Origin: Bradyrhizobium sp. SRL28
GTDB lineage: Bacteria; Pseudomonadota; Alphaproteobacteria; Rhizobiales; Xanthobacteraceae
Assembly (NCBI RefSeq): GCF_018596315.1
Contig: NZ_JAHEAG010000002.1
Location: 62,001 to 126,000 of the forward strand
DNA length: 64,000 nt
Direction of reading: 5' to 3'
The notes under the pieces are model-generated. The model saw nothing but the letters and a program-made list of their open reading frames with translations. It did no database searches and had not been told where the DNA came from. Made by a program: the position numbers and the translations under genes. Numbering within the stretch: the first letter of the stretch is position 1; the number at the start of each line of letters is the position of its first letter. Of the stretch, positions 17,502 through 25,310 are shown piece after piece.

Positions 17502-17933
17502 TCAGGCCGACGCGGCCAGATTGAAGGGCGTTGCTTCGTCGTCGAATGCGTTGAAGATATCGCGAATGCTGATGACGCCGATCAGGCTGTAATTATCGAT
17601 CACCGGCACGTGGCGGATGTGATGCTTGCTCATGAGGTGGCGGACATGCTCGAGCGTATCCGTCGACGTGCAGGAGACGAGCTGCTGTACCGAAATGAAT
17701 TGCGAAACGCGCATGTTCACCCCGGCCGTGCCGTGCTCGGCGATGGCGCGCACCACGTCGCGTTCGGTGAACATGCCGACTGCCGTGTTGCCTTCGGTGC
17801 GCACCACATCTTTCACCACCAGCGCGCTGATATTGCTGGAGCGCATCAGTTGGGCGGCAATGGCGACGGTCTCGTTCATGCGAACCGTTGCGACACGGGC
17901 GGTTTTCTTGCGCAGAATATCTCCGACTTGCAT
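17502..17933 (-). CDS. Tandem CBS-domain protein
   Basis: A 143-residue protein made of two CBS motifs (about 8-65 and 72-130), each ending in the usual pattern of FTERDVVRAI and ISIRDIFNAF. Stand-alone CBS pairs bind adenine nucleotides and sense energy state or ligands. The start has a near-perfect AAGGAGGTCGCC ribosome-binding site. A copy of the 17-bp palindrome found before the oxalate genes lies 35 bases upstream, so it is probably expressed with them; its partner is unknown. Confidence 0.88.
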   Translation of the reverse strand: MQVGDILRKKTARVATVRMNETVAIAAQLMRSSNISALVVKDVVRTEGNTAVGMFTERDVVRAIAEHGTAGVNMRVSQFISVQQLVSCTSTDTLEHVRHLMSKHHIRHVPVIDNYSLIGVISIRDIFNAFDDEATPFNLAASA

Positions 17934-17967
17934 GGCGACCTCCTTGGGTGAATTGTTACCTCAAGTC

Positions 17968-17984
17968 TGGTATACATAATGCCA
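17968..17984 (-). promoter_or_regulatory. Putative GntR operator, CBS gene
   Basis: TGGTAT-ACATA-ATGCCA, fully matching TGGYAT-N5-ATRCCA. It lies 35-51 bases before the CBS start codon. Matching sites precede the OxlT-like, 45-residue, GntR and acyl-CoA ligase genes. Confidence 0.6.
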
Positions 17985-18143
17985 ATTGTCAACACGATTG
18001 ATAGGCGAAATCTTTCGCCGGAAAGAAGATAAATAGGCAGTATTACTGACGTTCTTGAACGCAGCGTTCTGGCCGGAGGAGTGGGTTGTCGTCGTCTGAA
18101 GCGATCCAAAAAGCGCTCAGGTATACCAGAAGCCGTCCTAGCA

Positions 18144-18176
18144 AAAGAAAACGCGCCCATCCCATGGGATGAGCGC
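18144..18176 (-). terminator. Terminator of the OxlT-like gene
   Basis: On the minus strand a palindrome centred on CATCCCATGGGATG, flanked by GCGC arms, is followed by TTTTCTTTT. It begins 31 bases after the stop of the MFS gene. Confidence 0.8.
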
Positions 18177-18206
18177 GCTTCTTTCGAACAACCGATCCGG
18201 TTCGGA

Positions 18207-19502
18207 TCAGGCCGCAATCTGCGACTTGGCGACCACTACCTTGCGCCAGGGCTTCAGCACCGCGATCGCCAGCACCGAGGCCAGGATATTCGCACCCGCC
18301 GCGACGATGAACACGGTGTCCCACGTGCCCGAAGACTGCTGCATGTAGTTCGCCACCGGTACCAGCAGCGCCGCGGTGCCCTTTGCGGTGTAGAGCAGGC
18401 CGGCATTGGTGGTCGCGAACTTGGCGCCGAAGGTGTCGGTGCAGGTCGACGGGAAGAGGGAGTAGATCTCGCCCCAGGCAAAGAACACAAATCCCGACAG
18501 CAGCACGAACCACACGGGATCGTGGCCCAGCATGTAGAGGCCCCAGATGCCAATGCCTTCCATGCCGAACGCGATGAACATGGTGTTCTCGCGGCCGATC
18601 ATGTCGGAGATCCAGCCGAAGAAGGGGCGGGTCAGGCCGTTGAGGACGCGATCGATGGTGGCGGCGAACGTCACTGCCGTCATCGTCACCGCCATCAGCG
18701 TCACGGGCACGCTGTCGACCTTCCAGTCCACCGCGATCGGCTTGAGGTTGGCGGTGACCATCAATCCGCCGGCGCCGACGATCACGAACATGAAATACAT
18801 CAGCCAGAAGATCGGCTGACGGATCACTTCGGTCGGCTGATAATTGCGCCGGGTCTGGATGATGTTGGCGTTCTGCGTCACCGCAGGCACCTGTCCGGAT
18901 TTCGGCGAGAACATGAAGAAGGCGAGGATCACGATGATGATGCCCTGGCCGAGACCGAAATAGAGGAAGGTGGTCTGGAAGCCGGAGTCCTTGATCATCG
19001 CCTGGATCGGCGCGACCGTCAGCGCCGAGCCCGCGCCGAATCCGGCGGCGGTGATACCGGCAGCGAGGCCGCGCTTGTCGGGAAACCATTTCAGCGCGTT
19101 GCCGACACAGGTGCCGTACACGCCACCGGCGCCGATGCCTGCGATGATCATGCCGAGATAGAAGCCGTTGAGGGTGGTCGCCTGGGCGTTGATTGCCCAT
19201 CCGACGGCGCAGAGGATGCCGCCGACGAGGACGACGATGCGCGGGCCGTATTTATCGACGAACCATCCCTCGACCGGCACCAGCCAGGTCTCGAACAGCA
19301 CGAAGAGCGTAAATGCCCACTGGATCGACGCGCGATCCCATCCGAATTTCTGCTGGATGTCCGGGACGAAGAAAGTCCAACCATATTGATAATTGGCGAT
19401 CATCACCATTGCGGCGACGCCGATGGCCAATTGGGTCCAGCGATAAGCGTCGCTTACTCGGGCCGCCGCGACGGGGGCTGCTCCGTGCACTGTGTCCGTC
19501 AT
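18207..19502 (-). CDS. MFS transporter of the oxalate:formate antiporter family
   Basis: A 431-residue major facilitator with 12 predicted helices. Sequences such as NYQYGWTFFVPDIQQKFGWDRASIQWAFTLFVLFETW, here spanning residues of about 32-67, and the loop VDKYGPRIVVLVGG resemble OxlT, which exchanges oxalate for formate. The setting next to frc and oxc supports an oxalate role, though many family members carry other acids. GGAGGGAAA precedes the ATG at 19502; a longer frame upstream is not coding. The 17-bp palindrome lies 53 bases upstream. Confidence 0.82.
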   Translation of the reverse strand: MTDTVHGAAPVAAARVSDAYRWTQLAIGVAAMVMIANYQYGWTFFVPDIQQKFGWDRASIQWAFTLFVLFETWLVPVEGWFVDKYGPRIVVLVGGILCAVGWAINAQATTLNGFYLGMIIAGIGAGGVYGTCVGNALKWFPDKRGLAAGITAAGFGAGSALTVAPIQAMIKDSGFQTTFLYFGLGQGIIIVILAFFMFSPKSGQVPAVTQNANIIQTRRNYQPTEVIRQPIFWLMYFMFVIVGAGGLMVTANLKPIAVDWKVDSVPVTLMAVTMTAVTFAATIDRVLNGLTRPFFGWISDMIGRENTMFIAFGMEGIGIWGLYMLGHDPVWFVLLSGFVFFAWGEIYSLFPSTCTDTFGAKFATTNAGLLYTAKGTAALLVPVANYMQQSSGTWDTVFIVAAGANILASVLAIAVLKPWRKVVVAKSQIAA

Positions 19503-19554
19503 TTTCCCTCCATAGGCTGTTCTATCCAATACCCGACAGCTCAAGAGGGCAGCT

Positions 19555-19571
19555 TGGTATATGTTATGCCA
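19555..19571 (-). promoter_or_regulatory. Putative GntR operator, OxlT-like gene
   Basis: TGGTAT-ATGTT-ATGCCA, fully matching TGGYAT-N5-ATRCCA, 53-69 bases upstream of the antiporter start. The remaining DNA between 19503 and 19890 holds only the terminator of the TctA-type gene. Confidence 0.6.
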
Positions 19572-19754
19572 GTAGACAAGAGGAATCTTGCCAGATTGTC
19601 GCATTTCCTGTTGCTGCTGCAAAGGCGATCATCAGAGCGGCGGTATCAAGCCGCGCTTTAAGGAGCTGAAATAAAAAAGAAATTATTCGCTAGGCGCTGA
19701 TCGCCGTGTTCCATCATGAGCTTGCGCTTTTTTCGAGCCTGATATGCCAGTGTC

Positions 19755-19794
19755 AAAAAAAGTTGATGGCCGGGACAGTTTTGCCCCGGCCATC
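19755..19794 (-). terminator. Terminator of the TctCBA-type operon
   Basis: Arms GATGGCCGGG (19765-19774) and CCCGGCCATC (19785-19794) pair perfectly. On the minus strand they are followed by a run of seven T. It lies about 100 bases after the TctA-type stop. Confidence 0.85.
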
Positions 19795-19890
19795 ACGACT
19801 CTTAGGTAGTTGGAAAGCGCCTGAAATGCGCCTCGCATTTCTATTCAGGCTTACGGACCTTGGTCGCTCCTGCGATGGCGCTTTGCTCCC

Positions 19891-21390
19891 TCAGGCAGTG
19901 GCGGCGCGCAGCCGGGTATAGCCCTGCTGGATCACCGACCAGAACAGCGCAATCAATCCCAGGATCATGATCGAGCTGACCAGCGTGTTGGAAAAGAAGA
20001 TGCCGAGCGAGCCCTGGGATCCCAGCAGCGACTGCCGGAATGCCTCTTCCGCCTTGTCGCCGAGCACGATGGCCAGCACCAGCGGGGCGAGGGGATAGTT
20101 GCACTTCTTGAGCAGGTAACCGATCACGCCGAACACCAGCATCAACACCACGTCGAACGTAGAGCTGTGGACCGAATAGGCGCCGATCGCGCACAGCACC
20201 AGGATGAGTGGCGCGATGATGCTGAAGGGGACGCGCAGGATGGCCGCGAAGACCGGCACGCAGGTCAACACGACGATCAGGCCGACGAGATTGCCGAGAT
20301 ACATCGAGGCGATCAGACCCCAGACGAATTCCTTCTGTTCGACAAACAGCATCGGCCCGGGCTGCAGGCCCCAGATCAGGAGGCCGCCGAGCAACACCGC
20401 CGCCGTCGGAGAGCCCGGCACGCCGAGCGAAAGCATCGGCAGCAGCGCCGCGGTGCCGGCAGCGTGCGCCGCGGTCTCCGGAGCAACCACGCCTTCGACT
20501 TCTCCCTTGCCGAAATTGCTGCCGTTCTTCGACACCCGCTTGGCGATGCCGTAGCTCATGAAGGAGGCCGGCGTTGCGCCGGCCGGCGTGATGCCCATCC
20601 AGCAACCGATCACGCAGGAGCGTATCGAGGTCACCCAGTATTTTGGCAACTCCTTCCAGGTCTGCAGCACCACCCGCAAATTGATCTTGGCGCTGCCGCC
20701 GCGGAAGGCGAGCCCTTCCTCCATCGTCAGCAGGATCTCGCCGATGCCGAACAGTCCGATGACGGCGATGAGGAAGTCGAACCCGTTGAGCAGGTGGGTA
20801 ACGCCGAATGTCAGCCGGAGCTGTCCGGTGATGGAGTCGAGACCGACGGCGGCAAGCGCAAAGCCGATCATCATCGCCGCAATGGTTTTGAAGGGCGGCT
20901 CCTTGCTCAAGCCGACAAAACTGCAGAATGCCAGAAAGTAAACCGCGAATTTCTCGGCTGGCCCGAATTGCAGCGCAAAGCTTGCGACCAACGGCGCGAC
21001 CAGCGTGATCATGATCACGGCGAACAGGGCGCCCACGAACGACGAGGTGAAGGCCGCCGTCAAAGCTTCACCGGCCTTGCCCTGCTGCGCCATCGGATAG
21101 CCGTCGAACGTCGTCGCCACCGACCATGGTTCGCCGGGTATGTTGAATAGAATCGAGGTGATGGCTCCGCCAAACAACGCGCCCCAATAGATACAGGACA
21201 GCATGATGATGGCCGATGTCGGCGGCATGCTGAACGTGAGCGGCAGCAGGATCGCCACGCCATTGGCGCCGCCCAGCCCCGGAAGCACACCGATCAGGAC
21301 GCCGAGCACAATGCCGAGCACCATCACCATGATGTTGAAAGGCTGCAGCGCTACCGCAAAGCCGTGAAAAAGATTGACGAGTTCTTCCAT
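19891..21390 (-). CDS. Tripartite tricarboxylate transporter, large membrane subunit (TctA family)
   Basis: A 499-residue membrane protein with about 11-12 helices. The family signature GVLIGVLPGLGGANGVAILLPLTF and a second inverted-repeat signature PMLSLGVPGSPTAAVLLGGLLIWG are present; each is quoted only as a landmark (near residues 30 and 335). It forms the permease with the TctB-type protein and uses the periplasmic TctC-type protein. The start at 21390 follows AGGA at spacing 8. It is the last gene of the order C-B-A. Confidence 0.9.
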   Translation of the reverse strand: MEELVNLFHGFAVALQPFNIMVMVLGIVLGVLIGVLPGLGGANGVAILLPLTFSMPPTSAIIMLSCIYWGALFGGAITSILFNIPGEPWSVATTFDGYPMAQQGKAGEALTAAFTSSFVGALFAVIMITLVAPLVASFALQFGPAEKFAVYFLAFCSFVGLSKEPPFKTIAAMMIGFALAAVGLDSITGQLRLTFGVTHLLNGFDFLIAVIGLFGIGEILLTMEEGLAFRGGSAKINLRVVLQTWKELPKYWVTSIRSCVIGCWMGITPAGATPASFMSYGIAKRVSKNGSNFGKGEVEGVVAPETAAHAAGTAALLPMLSLGVPGSPTAAVLLGGLLIWGLQPGPMLFVEQKEFVWGLIASMYLGNLVGLIVVLTCVPVFAAILRVPFSIIAPLILVLCAIGAYSVHSSTFDVVLMLVFGVIGYLLKKCNYPLAPLVLAIVLGDKAEEAFRQSLLGSQGSLGIFFSNTLVSSIMILGLIALFWSVIQQGYTRLRAATA

Positions 21391-21416
21391 CCCCGAGATC
21401 CTGCTTTGCGAGTAAT

Positions 21417-21914
21417 TTACAGACCGAGCCACTCTTCAATCGGTCCCTTGGGAAGCGGGACCATGAACCAGCGCTCGAAAATGAAGTAGGTGACGATGGG
21501 CATGCCGAGCGAGATCGCCAGCACGGTTAGCCAGGGATACTTGCCGAGCCATCGCATGAACCATGCGATGAAGACCATCGAGGCGAGGTACAGCCCGATG
21601 AACGGCATGACGCCGACATAGATCGCGGTCGGAACGACGACGCTCAAGACCTGGCGAAGCTGTCCCCATTCCGCGAACAGATCGTCATTGTCTTCGCGCA
21701 ATCCGTTCCAAAGGTTTATCGCGCTGGACGCGACGATAAAGATTCCGATGTAGAACGGAAAGAAGCCGGCGCGGGGGCCTTCCGCTCCCCAGTTGATGCC
21801 GGCCTTCATGCTGCCGACGATCACGATCACGCCGAAGAGGGCGATCAAGAGCGTGACCCCTGCCTCCACCAGCTTGTGGGTGGGGCCGGTGTTGCTTGAG
21901 CTGCCTGTGGTCAT
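21417..21914 (-). CDS. Tripartite tricarboxylate transporter, small membrane subunit (TctB family)
   Basis: A 165-residue protein with four predicted helices and the family segment GPRAGFFPFYIGIFIV near residue 45. It partners the TctA-type subunit encoded 26 bases downstream. GGAG lies five bases before the ATG at 21914. TctB proteins are poorly conserved, so the call leans on position as well as on helix pattern. Confidence 0.85.
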   Translation of the reverse strand: MTTGSSSNTGPTHKLVEAGVTLLIALFGVIVIVGSMKAGINWGAEGPRAGFFPFYIGIFIVASSAINLWNGLREDNDDLFAEWGQLRQVLSVVVPTAIYVGVMPFIGLYLASMVFIAWFMRWLGKYPWLTVLAISLGMPIVTYFIFERWFMVPLPKGPIEEWLGL

Positions 21915-21997
21915 CAAAACTCCATGCGAAACCGGGCCTGTGGCCCTGGGGCCCGGCATCGGGGTTGCGGTCGTACTAGGTCAATCGTTCTTTTCGC

Positions 21998-23011
21998 TCA
22001 GTTTCCTGCGGCCGCAAGGAAGCCGGCGTCCTTCATCAGCGCCTCGTGACGCTTCTCCTCGACCTCGACCCACTTGGCATACTCGGCCCCGGTCAGAGAG
22101 GTCGTGTTGAACGCGCCGCTCTTCATGAAGTCCTGCCACTCGGGCGTGGCGCGAACCTTCTTGAACAGCTCGACGTAGTACTCGATCTGGTCCTTCGTCG
22201 CCCTGGGCGACATGAAGATGCCGCGCAGCATCAAATATTCCATGTCGAGGCCCTGCGACTTGCAGGTGGGAATGTCCTTCCAGCTCTTGCCGTCAGCGAC
22301 CTGCTCGTCATAACTCATCGGCTGCGCGTCGAACACGCAAAGCGGACGCAGCTTGCCACCGCGCCATTGGGCGACGGCCTCAATCGGATTGTTGACGGTG
22401 GAATCGACATGGTTGCCGACGAGCTGAACGGCGACTTCGCCGCCGCCCTTGTAGGGAATGTAGGTGAACTTGCTGCCGGTGGCTTTCTCGACCGCGACCG
22501 TAATGATCTGGTCTTCCTGCTTCGAGCCGGTACCGCCCATCTTCATGGAGCCGGCAGGCGCGGCCTTCACGGCATCGATATACTCTTTCGCCGTCTTGTA
22601 CGGTTTTTCGGCGTTCACCCACAGCACGAACTCATCGAGCGCCAGCATCGTTACCGGAGTGAGATCTTTCCAGTTGAACGGGATGCCGGTGGCAAGAGGG
22701 GTGGTGAAGAGGTTGGAAAGCGTGATGATGATCTTGTGCGGATTTCCGCCCGATCCCTTGAGGTCGAGGAAGCCTTCACCGCCGGCGCCGCCCGACTTGT
22801 TGATGACGACGAGCGGCTGCTTCATCAGACTGTGCTTGGTGACGATGCCCTGGATCGTCCGAGCCATCTGGTCGGCGCCGCCGCCGGTGCCGGCAGGAAC
22901 GATGAATTCGACGGGGCGTACCGGCTCCCAAGCGGCGATTGCAGGGACCGAAATCCCGACCGTGCATAACGCGGCAAGTGCCCCCAACGCAGTATGTGCA
23001 GCATGTTTCAT
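21998..23011 (-). CDS. Tripartite tricarboxylate transporter, substrate-binding protein (TctC/Bug family)
   Basis: A 337-residue periplasmic binding protein with a signal peptide ending near ISVPAIA. The Bug-family landmarks are present: RPVEFIVPAGTGGGADQMAR after the signal and a GGSG-like loop KSGGAGGEGF, plus EYAKWVEVEEKRH near the end. Such proteins bind carboxylates without strong sequence clues. GGGAG is eight bases before the ATG at 23011. Its place between oxalate transporter and oxalate enzymes suggests a small dicarboxylate, but this is inference. Confidence 0.88.
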   Translation of the reverse strand: MKHAAHTALGALAALCTVGISVPAIAAWEPVRPVEFIVPAGTGGGADQMARTIQGIVTKHSLMKQPLVVINKSGGAGGEGFLDLKGSGGNPHKIIITLSNLFTTPLATGIPFNWKDLTPVTMLALDEFVLWVNAEKPYKTAKEYIDAVKAAPAGSMKMGGTGSKQEDQIITVAVEKATGSKFTYIPYKGGGEVAVQLVGNHVDSTVNNPIEAVAQWRGGKLRPLCVFDAQPMSYDEQVADGKSWKDIPTCKSQGLDMEYLMLRGIFMSPRATKDQIEYYVELFKKVRATPEWQDFMKSGAFNTTSLTGAEYAKWVEVEEKRHEALMKDAGFLAAAGN

Positions 23012-23334
23012 TTGTTTCACTCCCATCCAATTGTCGTTACGCCGGTCTGTTGCCGGCTTGGTCATTCATTCCGAGCGTCCCATGCGGGCGTTCTCGCACT
23101 CAAGACCGTCACACTGCAACGGTTCCATTGGCGCGACGATTGCAAGCTCGAATTGTAGGAGGGACCTTCAGGTGCGGCATCCGCTCCTTTCGGCCAATTG
23201 TGAAGTTTTGGAATACGGGAAGCGACGCGCGACAACGTCCGCGCCTTCCGCCCCATCGCCCTGACTGTCCCTTTGGACTGCACGGCCTACCTCCCAAAGC
23301 GCGCTGTTTGTTCCGAGCGCTGCGGAACGCATCT

Positions 23335-23351
23335 TTGTATGCGATATGCCA
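23335..23351 (-). promoter_or_regulatory. Weak GntR operator-like site upstream of the TctC-type gene
   Basis: TTGTAT-GCGAT-ATGCCA has one mismatch to TGGYAT-N5-ATRCCA. It is about 325 bases before the TctC start, much farther than the other copies. The rest of 23012-23438 shows no gene. Confidence 0.35.
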
Positions 23352-23438
23352 GGAAGCAACTGGATATTGCATCCGAATGTCCCCCCGGCTGATTTGTCGC
23401 AGATGGTGGTAAAGGCCGGCGGCTGGTTGCGCACAAAA

Positions 23439-23463
23439 AATGGCCCCGGAAGCCGGGGCCATT
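23439..23463 (-). terminator. Terminator of the 45-residue protein gene
   Basis: AATGGCCCCGG and CCGGGGCCATT pair around a three-base loop; on the minus strand a run of six T follows. It lies about 70 bases after the stop of the small gene, separating it from the TctC-type gene. Confidence 0.85.
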
Positions 23464-23533
23464 AGTCGAAATCATCAAAGGTCGGGTCGTTAGCCGGATC
23501 GCGCCTGTGCGCAGAAACCCTGTATTTTCAGGC

Positions 23534-23671
23534 TCAAAGACCGAAATAGGGGAGATCGCCATTGCGGACGGCGATGCGGCTGCTGGCGGTCAGCAGGCGG
23601 TCGATGGAAGCCATCAGACGGCCGAACAGGGTGCTGGAGGGCAGGAGGCTGATGGGCGCAGTCTTGGACAT
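23534..23671 (-). CDS. 45-residue protein within the oxalate region
   Basis: Begins MSKTAPISLLPSSTLF, has an amphipathic middle (GRLMASIDRLLTASSRIAV) and ends RNGDLPYFGL. The ending resembles that of short arginine-rich DUF1127-like proteins of Bradyrhizobium, from memory only. It has an AAGGGGA ribosome-binding site, its own 17-bp operator-like site 57 bases upstream and a strong terminator downstream, so it looks like a complete transcription unit between frc and the TctC-type gene. Function unknown. Confidence 0.6.
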   Translation of the reverse strand: MSKTAPISLLPSSTLFGRLMASIDRLLTASSRIAVRNGDLPYFGL

Positions 23672-23727
23672 GTTTGTCCCCTTTTCTTGGCGCGGAACCA
23701 TTCCGCTGCGTGGTCTGGGAACAATCT

Positions 23728-23744
23728 AGGTATGCCAGATGCCA
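23728..23744 (-). promoter_or_regulatory. Putative GntR operator, 45-residue protein gene
   Basis: AGGTAT-GCCAG-ATGCCA has one mismatch to TGGYAT-N5-ATRCCA. It lies 57-73 bases before the start of the small gene and just after the frc terminator. Confidence 0.5.
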
Positions 23745-23824
23745 GCTACAACAGAGTTGTTTGCATAGCAGCAATTGGCGGTTTGCATTGCAGCAAAGTT
23801 GACGAAAGTGGCATTCCAGACAGC

Positions 23825-23850
23825 AAAAGGCCGCCGGAACCCGGCGGCCT
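23825..23850 (-). terminator. Terminator of frc
   Basis: Ten-base arms AGGCCGCCGG and CCGGCGGCCT around AAC, followed by TTTT on the minus strand. It starts 24 bases after the frc stop. Confidence 0.85.
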
Positions 23851-23873
23851 TTGTATCCTGAGTACAAACCGGC

Positions 23874-25151
23874 TTATTCGGCCGCCTGCTTGCGCGGCGG
23901 ATCGAGCGCGCCGGAATCGTGGATTTCGGCCACCTGGTGATCGCTGAAGCCGAGCACCTGGCGCAGGATCTCGTCGGTGTGCTCGCCGAGCAGCGGCGAA
24001 CGCGTCACCTCGCTCGGTGAGTCCGACAGCTTGATCGGATTGCCGACCGAAACGTACTTGCCGCGGGTCGGATGATCGACCTCGACCACCGTGCCGGTCG
24101 CGCGCAGCGACTGGTCTTCGGCGATCTCCTTCATCGACAGGATCGGGCCGCAGGGGATGTCGTCCTTGTTGAGGATTTCCATCGCCTCGAATTTTGTCTT
24201 GGTCATCGTCCACTGTTCGATGCGGGCGAAGATCTCGTTGAGCCGCGGCAGGCGGGCCGCCGGCTTGGCGTAGTTCGAATCGGTCTTCCAGGTGGGCTCG
24301 CCGATGACGTCGCAGATCTTCTCCCACACCGGCGCCTGGGTGATGAAGTAGATGTAGGCGTTGGGATCGGTCTCCCAGCCCTTGCACTTGAGGATGCGGC
24401 CGGGCTGACCGCCGCCGGAATCGTTGCCGGCACGCGGCACGGCATCGCCGAACGGAATGCCTTCGCCGAACTGGCTGTATTCCCTGAGCGGACCATGGGC
24501 GAGGCGCTGCTGGTCGCGCAGTTTGACGCGCGCGAGGTTCAGAACTCCGTCCTGCATCGCGGCGGTGACCTTCTGGCCCTGGCCGGTCATGGTGCGCTGG
24601 AAGAGCGCGGTGACGATGCCGAGCGCGAGATGCAACCCGGTGCCGCTGTCGCCGATCTGTGCGCCGGTGACGAGCGGCAGGCCGTCGCGGAAGCCGGTGG
24701 TGGAGGCCGCGCCGCCGGTGCACTGGGCGACGTTCTCATAGACCTTGCAGTCTTCGTAAGGCCCCGGGCCAAAACCCTTGATCGAGGCCACGATCATCTT
24801 CGGGTTGATGGCGTGGATCTTCTCCCAGGGGAAGCCCATGCGGTCGAGCACGCCGGGGCCGAAGTTTTCGACCAGCACGTCGCAGGTCTTGATCAGCGCG
24901 GTCAGGACTTCCTTGCCCTTGGGGTTCTTGGTGTCGAGCGTGATCGAGCGCTTGTTGTGGTTGAGCATGGTGAAATACAGGCTGTCCACATTGGGAATGT
25001 CCTGCAGCTGGCCACGCGTGATGTCGCCGACGCCGGGGCGCTCGACCTTGATCACGTCGGCGCCGAACCAGGCCAGCAATTGCGTGCAGGTCGGGCCCGA
25101 CTGAACGTGGGTGAAATCGAGAATGCGAACGCCCTTGAGCGCCTTAGACAT
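23874..25151 (-). CDS. frc: Formyl-CoA:oxalate CoA-transferase
   Basis: A 425-residue class III CoA-transferase that moves CoA from formyl-CoA to oxalate, giving oxalyl-CoA and formate. It follows the Oxalobacter enzyme closely: [20 protein letters not shown] at the start, [21 protein letters not shown] near residue 54, the catalytic Asp168 in the IGDSGTG loop (Asp169 in Oxalobacter), the glycine loop SGGGQPG, and [10 protein letters not shown] near the end; landmarks are shortened. GAGGAG precedes the ATG. It lies downstream of oxc, separated by a repeat element, and ends before a strong terminator. Confidence 0.95.
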   Translation of the reverse strand: MSKALKGVRILDFTHVQSGPTCTQLLAWFGADVIKVERPGVGDITRGQLQDIPNVDSLYFTMLNHNKRSITLDTKNPKGKEVLTALIKTCDVLVENFGPGVLDRMGFPWEKIHAINPKMIVASIKGFGPGPYEDCKVYENVAQCTGGAASTTGFRDGLPLVTGAQIGDSGTGLHLALGIVTALFQRTMTGQGQKVTAAMQDGVLNLARVKLRDQQRLAHGPLREYSQFGEGIPFGDAVPRAGNDSGGGQPGRILKCKGWETDPNAYIYFITQAPVWEKICDVIGEPTWKTDSNYAKPAARLPRLNEIFARIEQWTMTKTKFEAMEILNKDDIPCGPILSMKEIAEDQSLRATGTVVEVDHPTRGKYVSVGNPIKLSDSPSEVTRSPLLGEHTDEILRQVLGFSDHQVAEIHDSGALDPPRKQAAE

Positions 25152-25180
25152 ATGGTTCTCTCCTCTTACTATCTGTTGCC

Positions 25181-25292
25181 GTCATGCCCGCGAAGGCGGG
25201 CATCCAGTAATCACCGTCGGTTCAGTCGGGCACAGCCTTCGTCACACGATAGTTCGGCGGTTACTGGATTCCCCGCCTGCGCGGGGAATGAC
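25181..25292. repeat. Inverted intergenic repeat, GTCATGCCCGCGAAGGCGGG type
   Basis: The left end GTCATGCCCGCGAAGGCGGG with CATCCAGTAA is mirrored at the right end by TTACTGGATTCCCCGCCTGC and GGGGAATGAC. This is a third dispersed repeat family, widespread in Bradyrhizobium and other alphaproteobacteria. It sits between oxc and frc and might alter the ratio of the two products. Confidence 0.88.
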
Positions 25293-25310
25293 GCCGATGG
25301 GTTGATATGT

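Noticed and set aside
18117..18131. AGGTATACCAG near the OxlT terminator as an operator
   Set aside because: It has a TGGTATACCA-like core but not the 17-bp spacing, and it is 184 bases from the nearest start.
19741..19750. GATATGCCAG as another operator copy
   Set aside because: Only the right half ATGCCA is present; the left arm six bases are unrelated and it lies after a gene, not before one.
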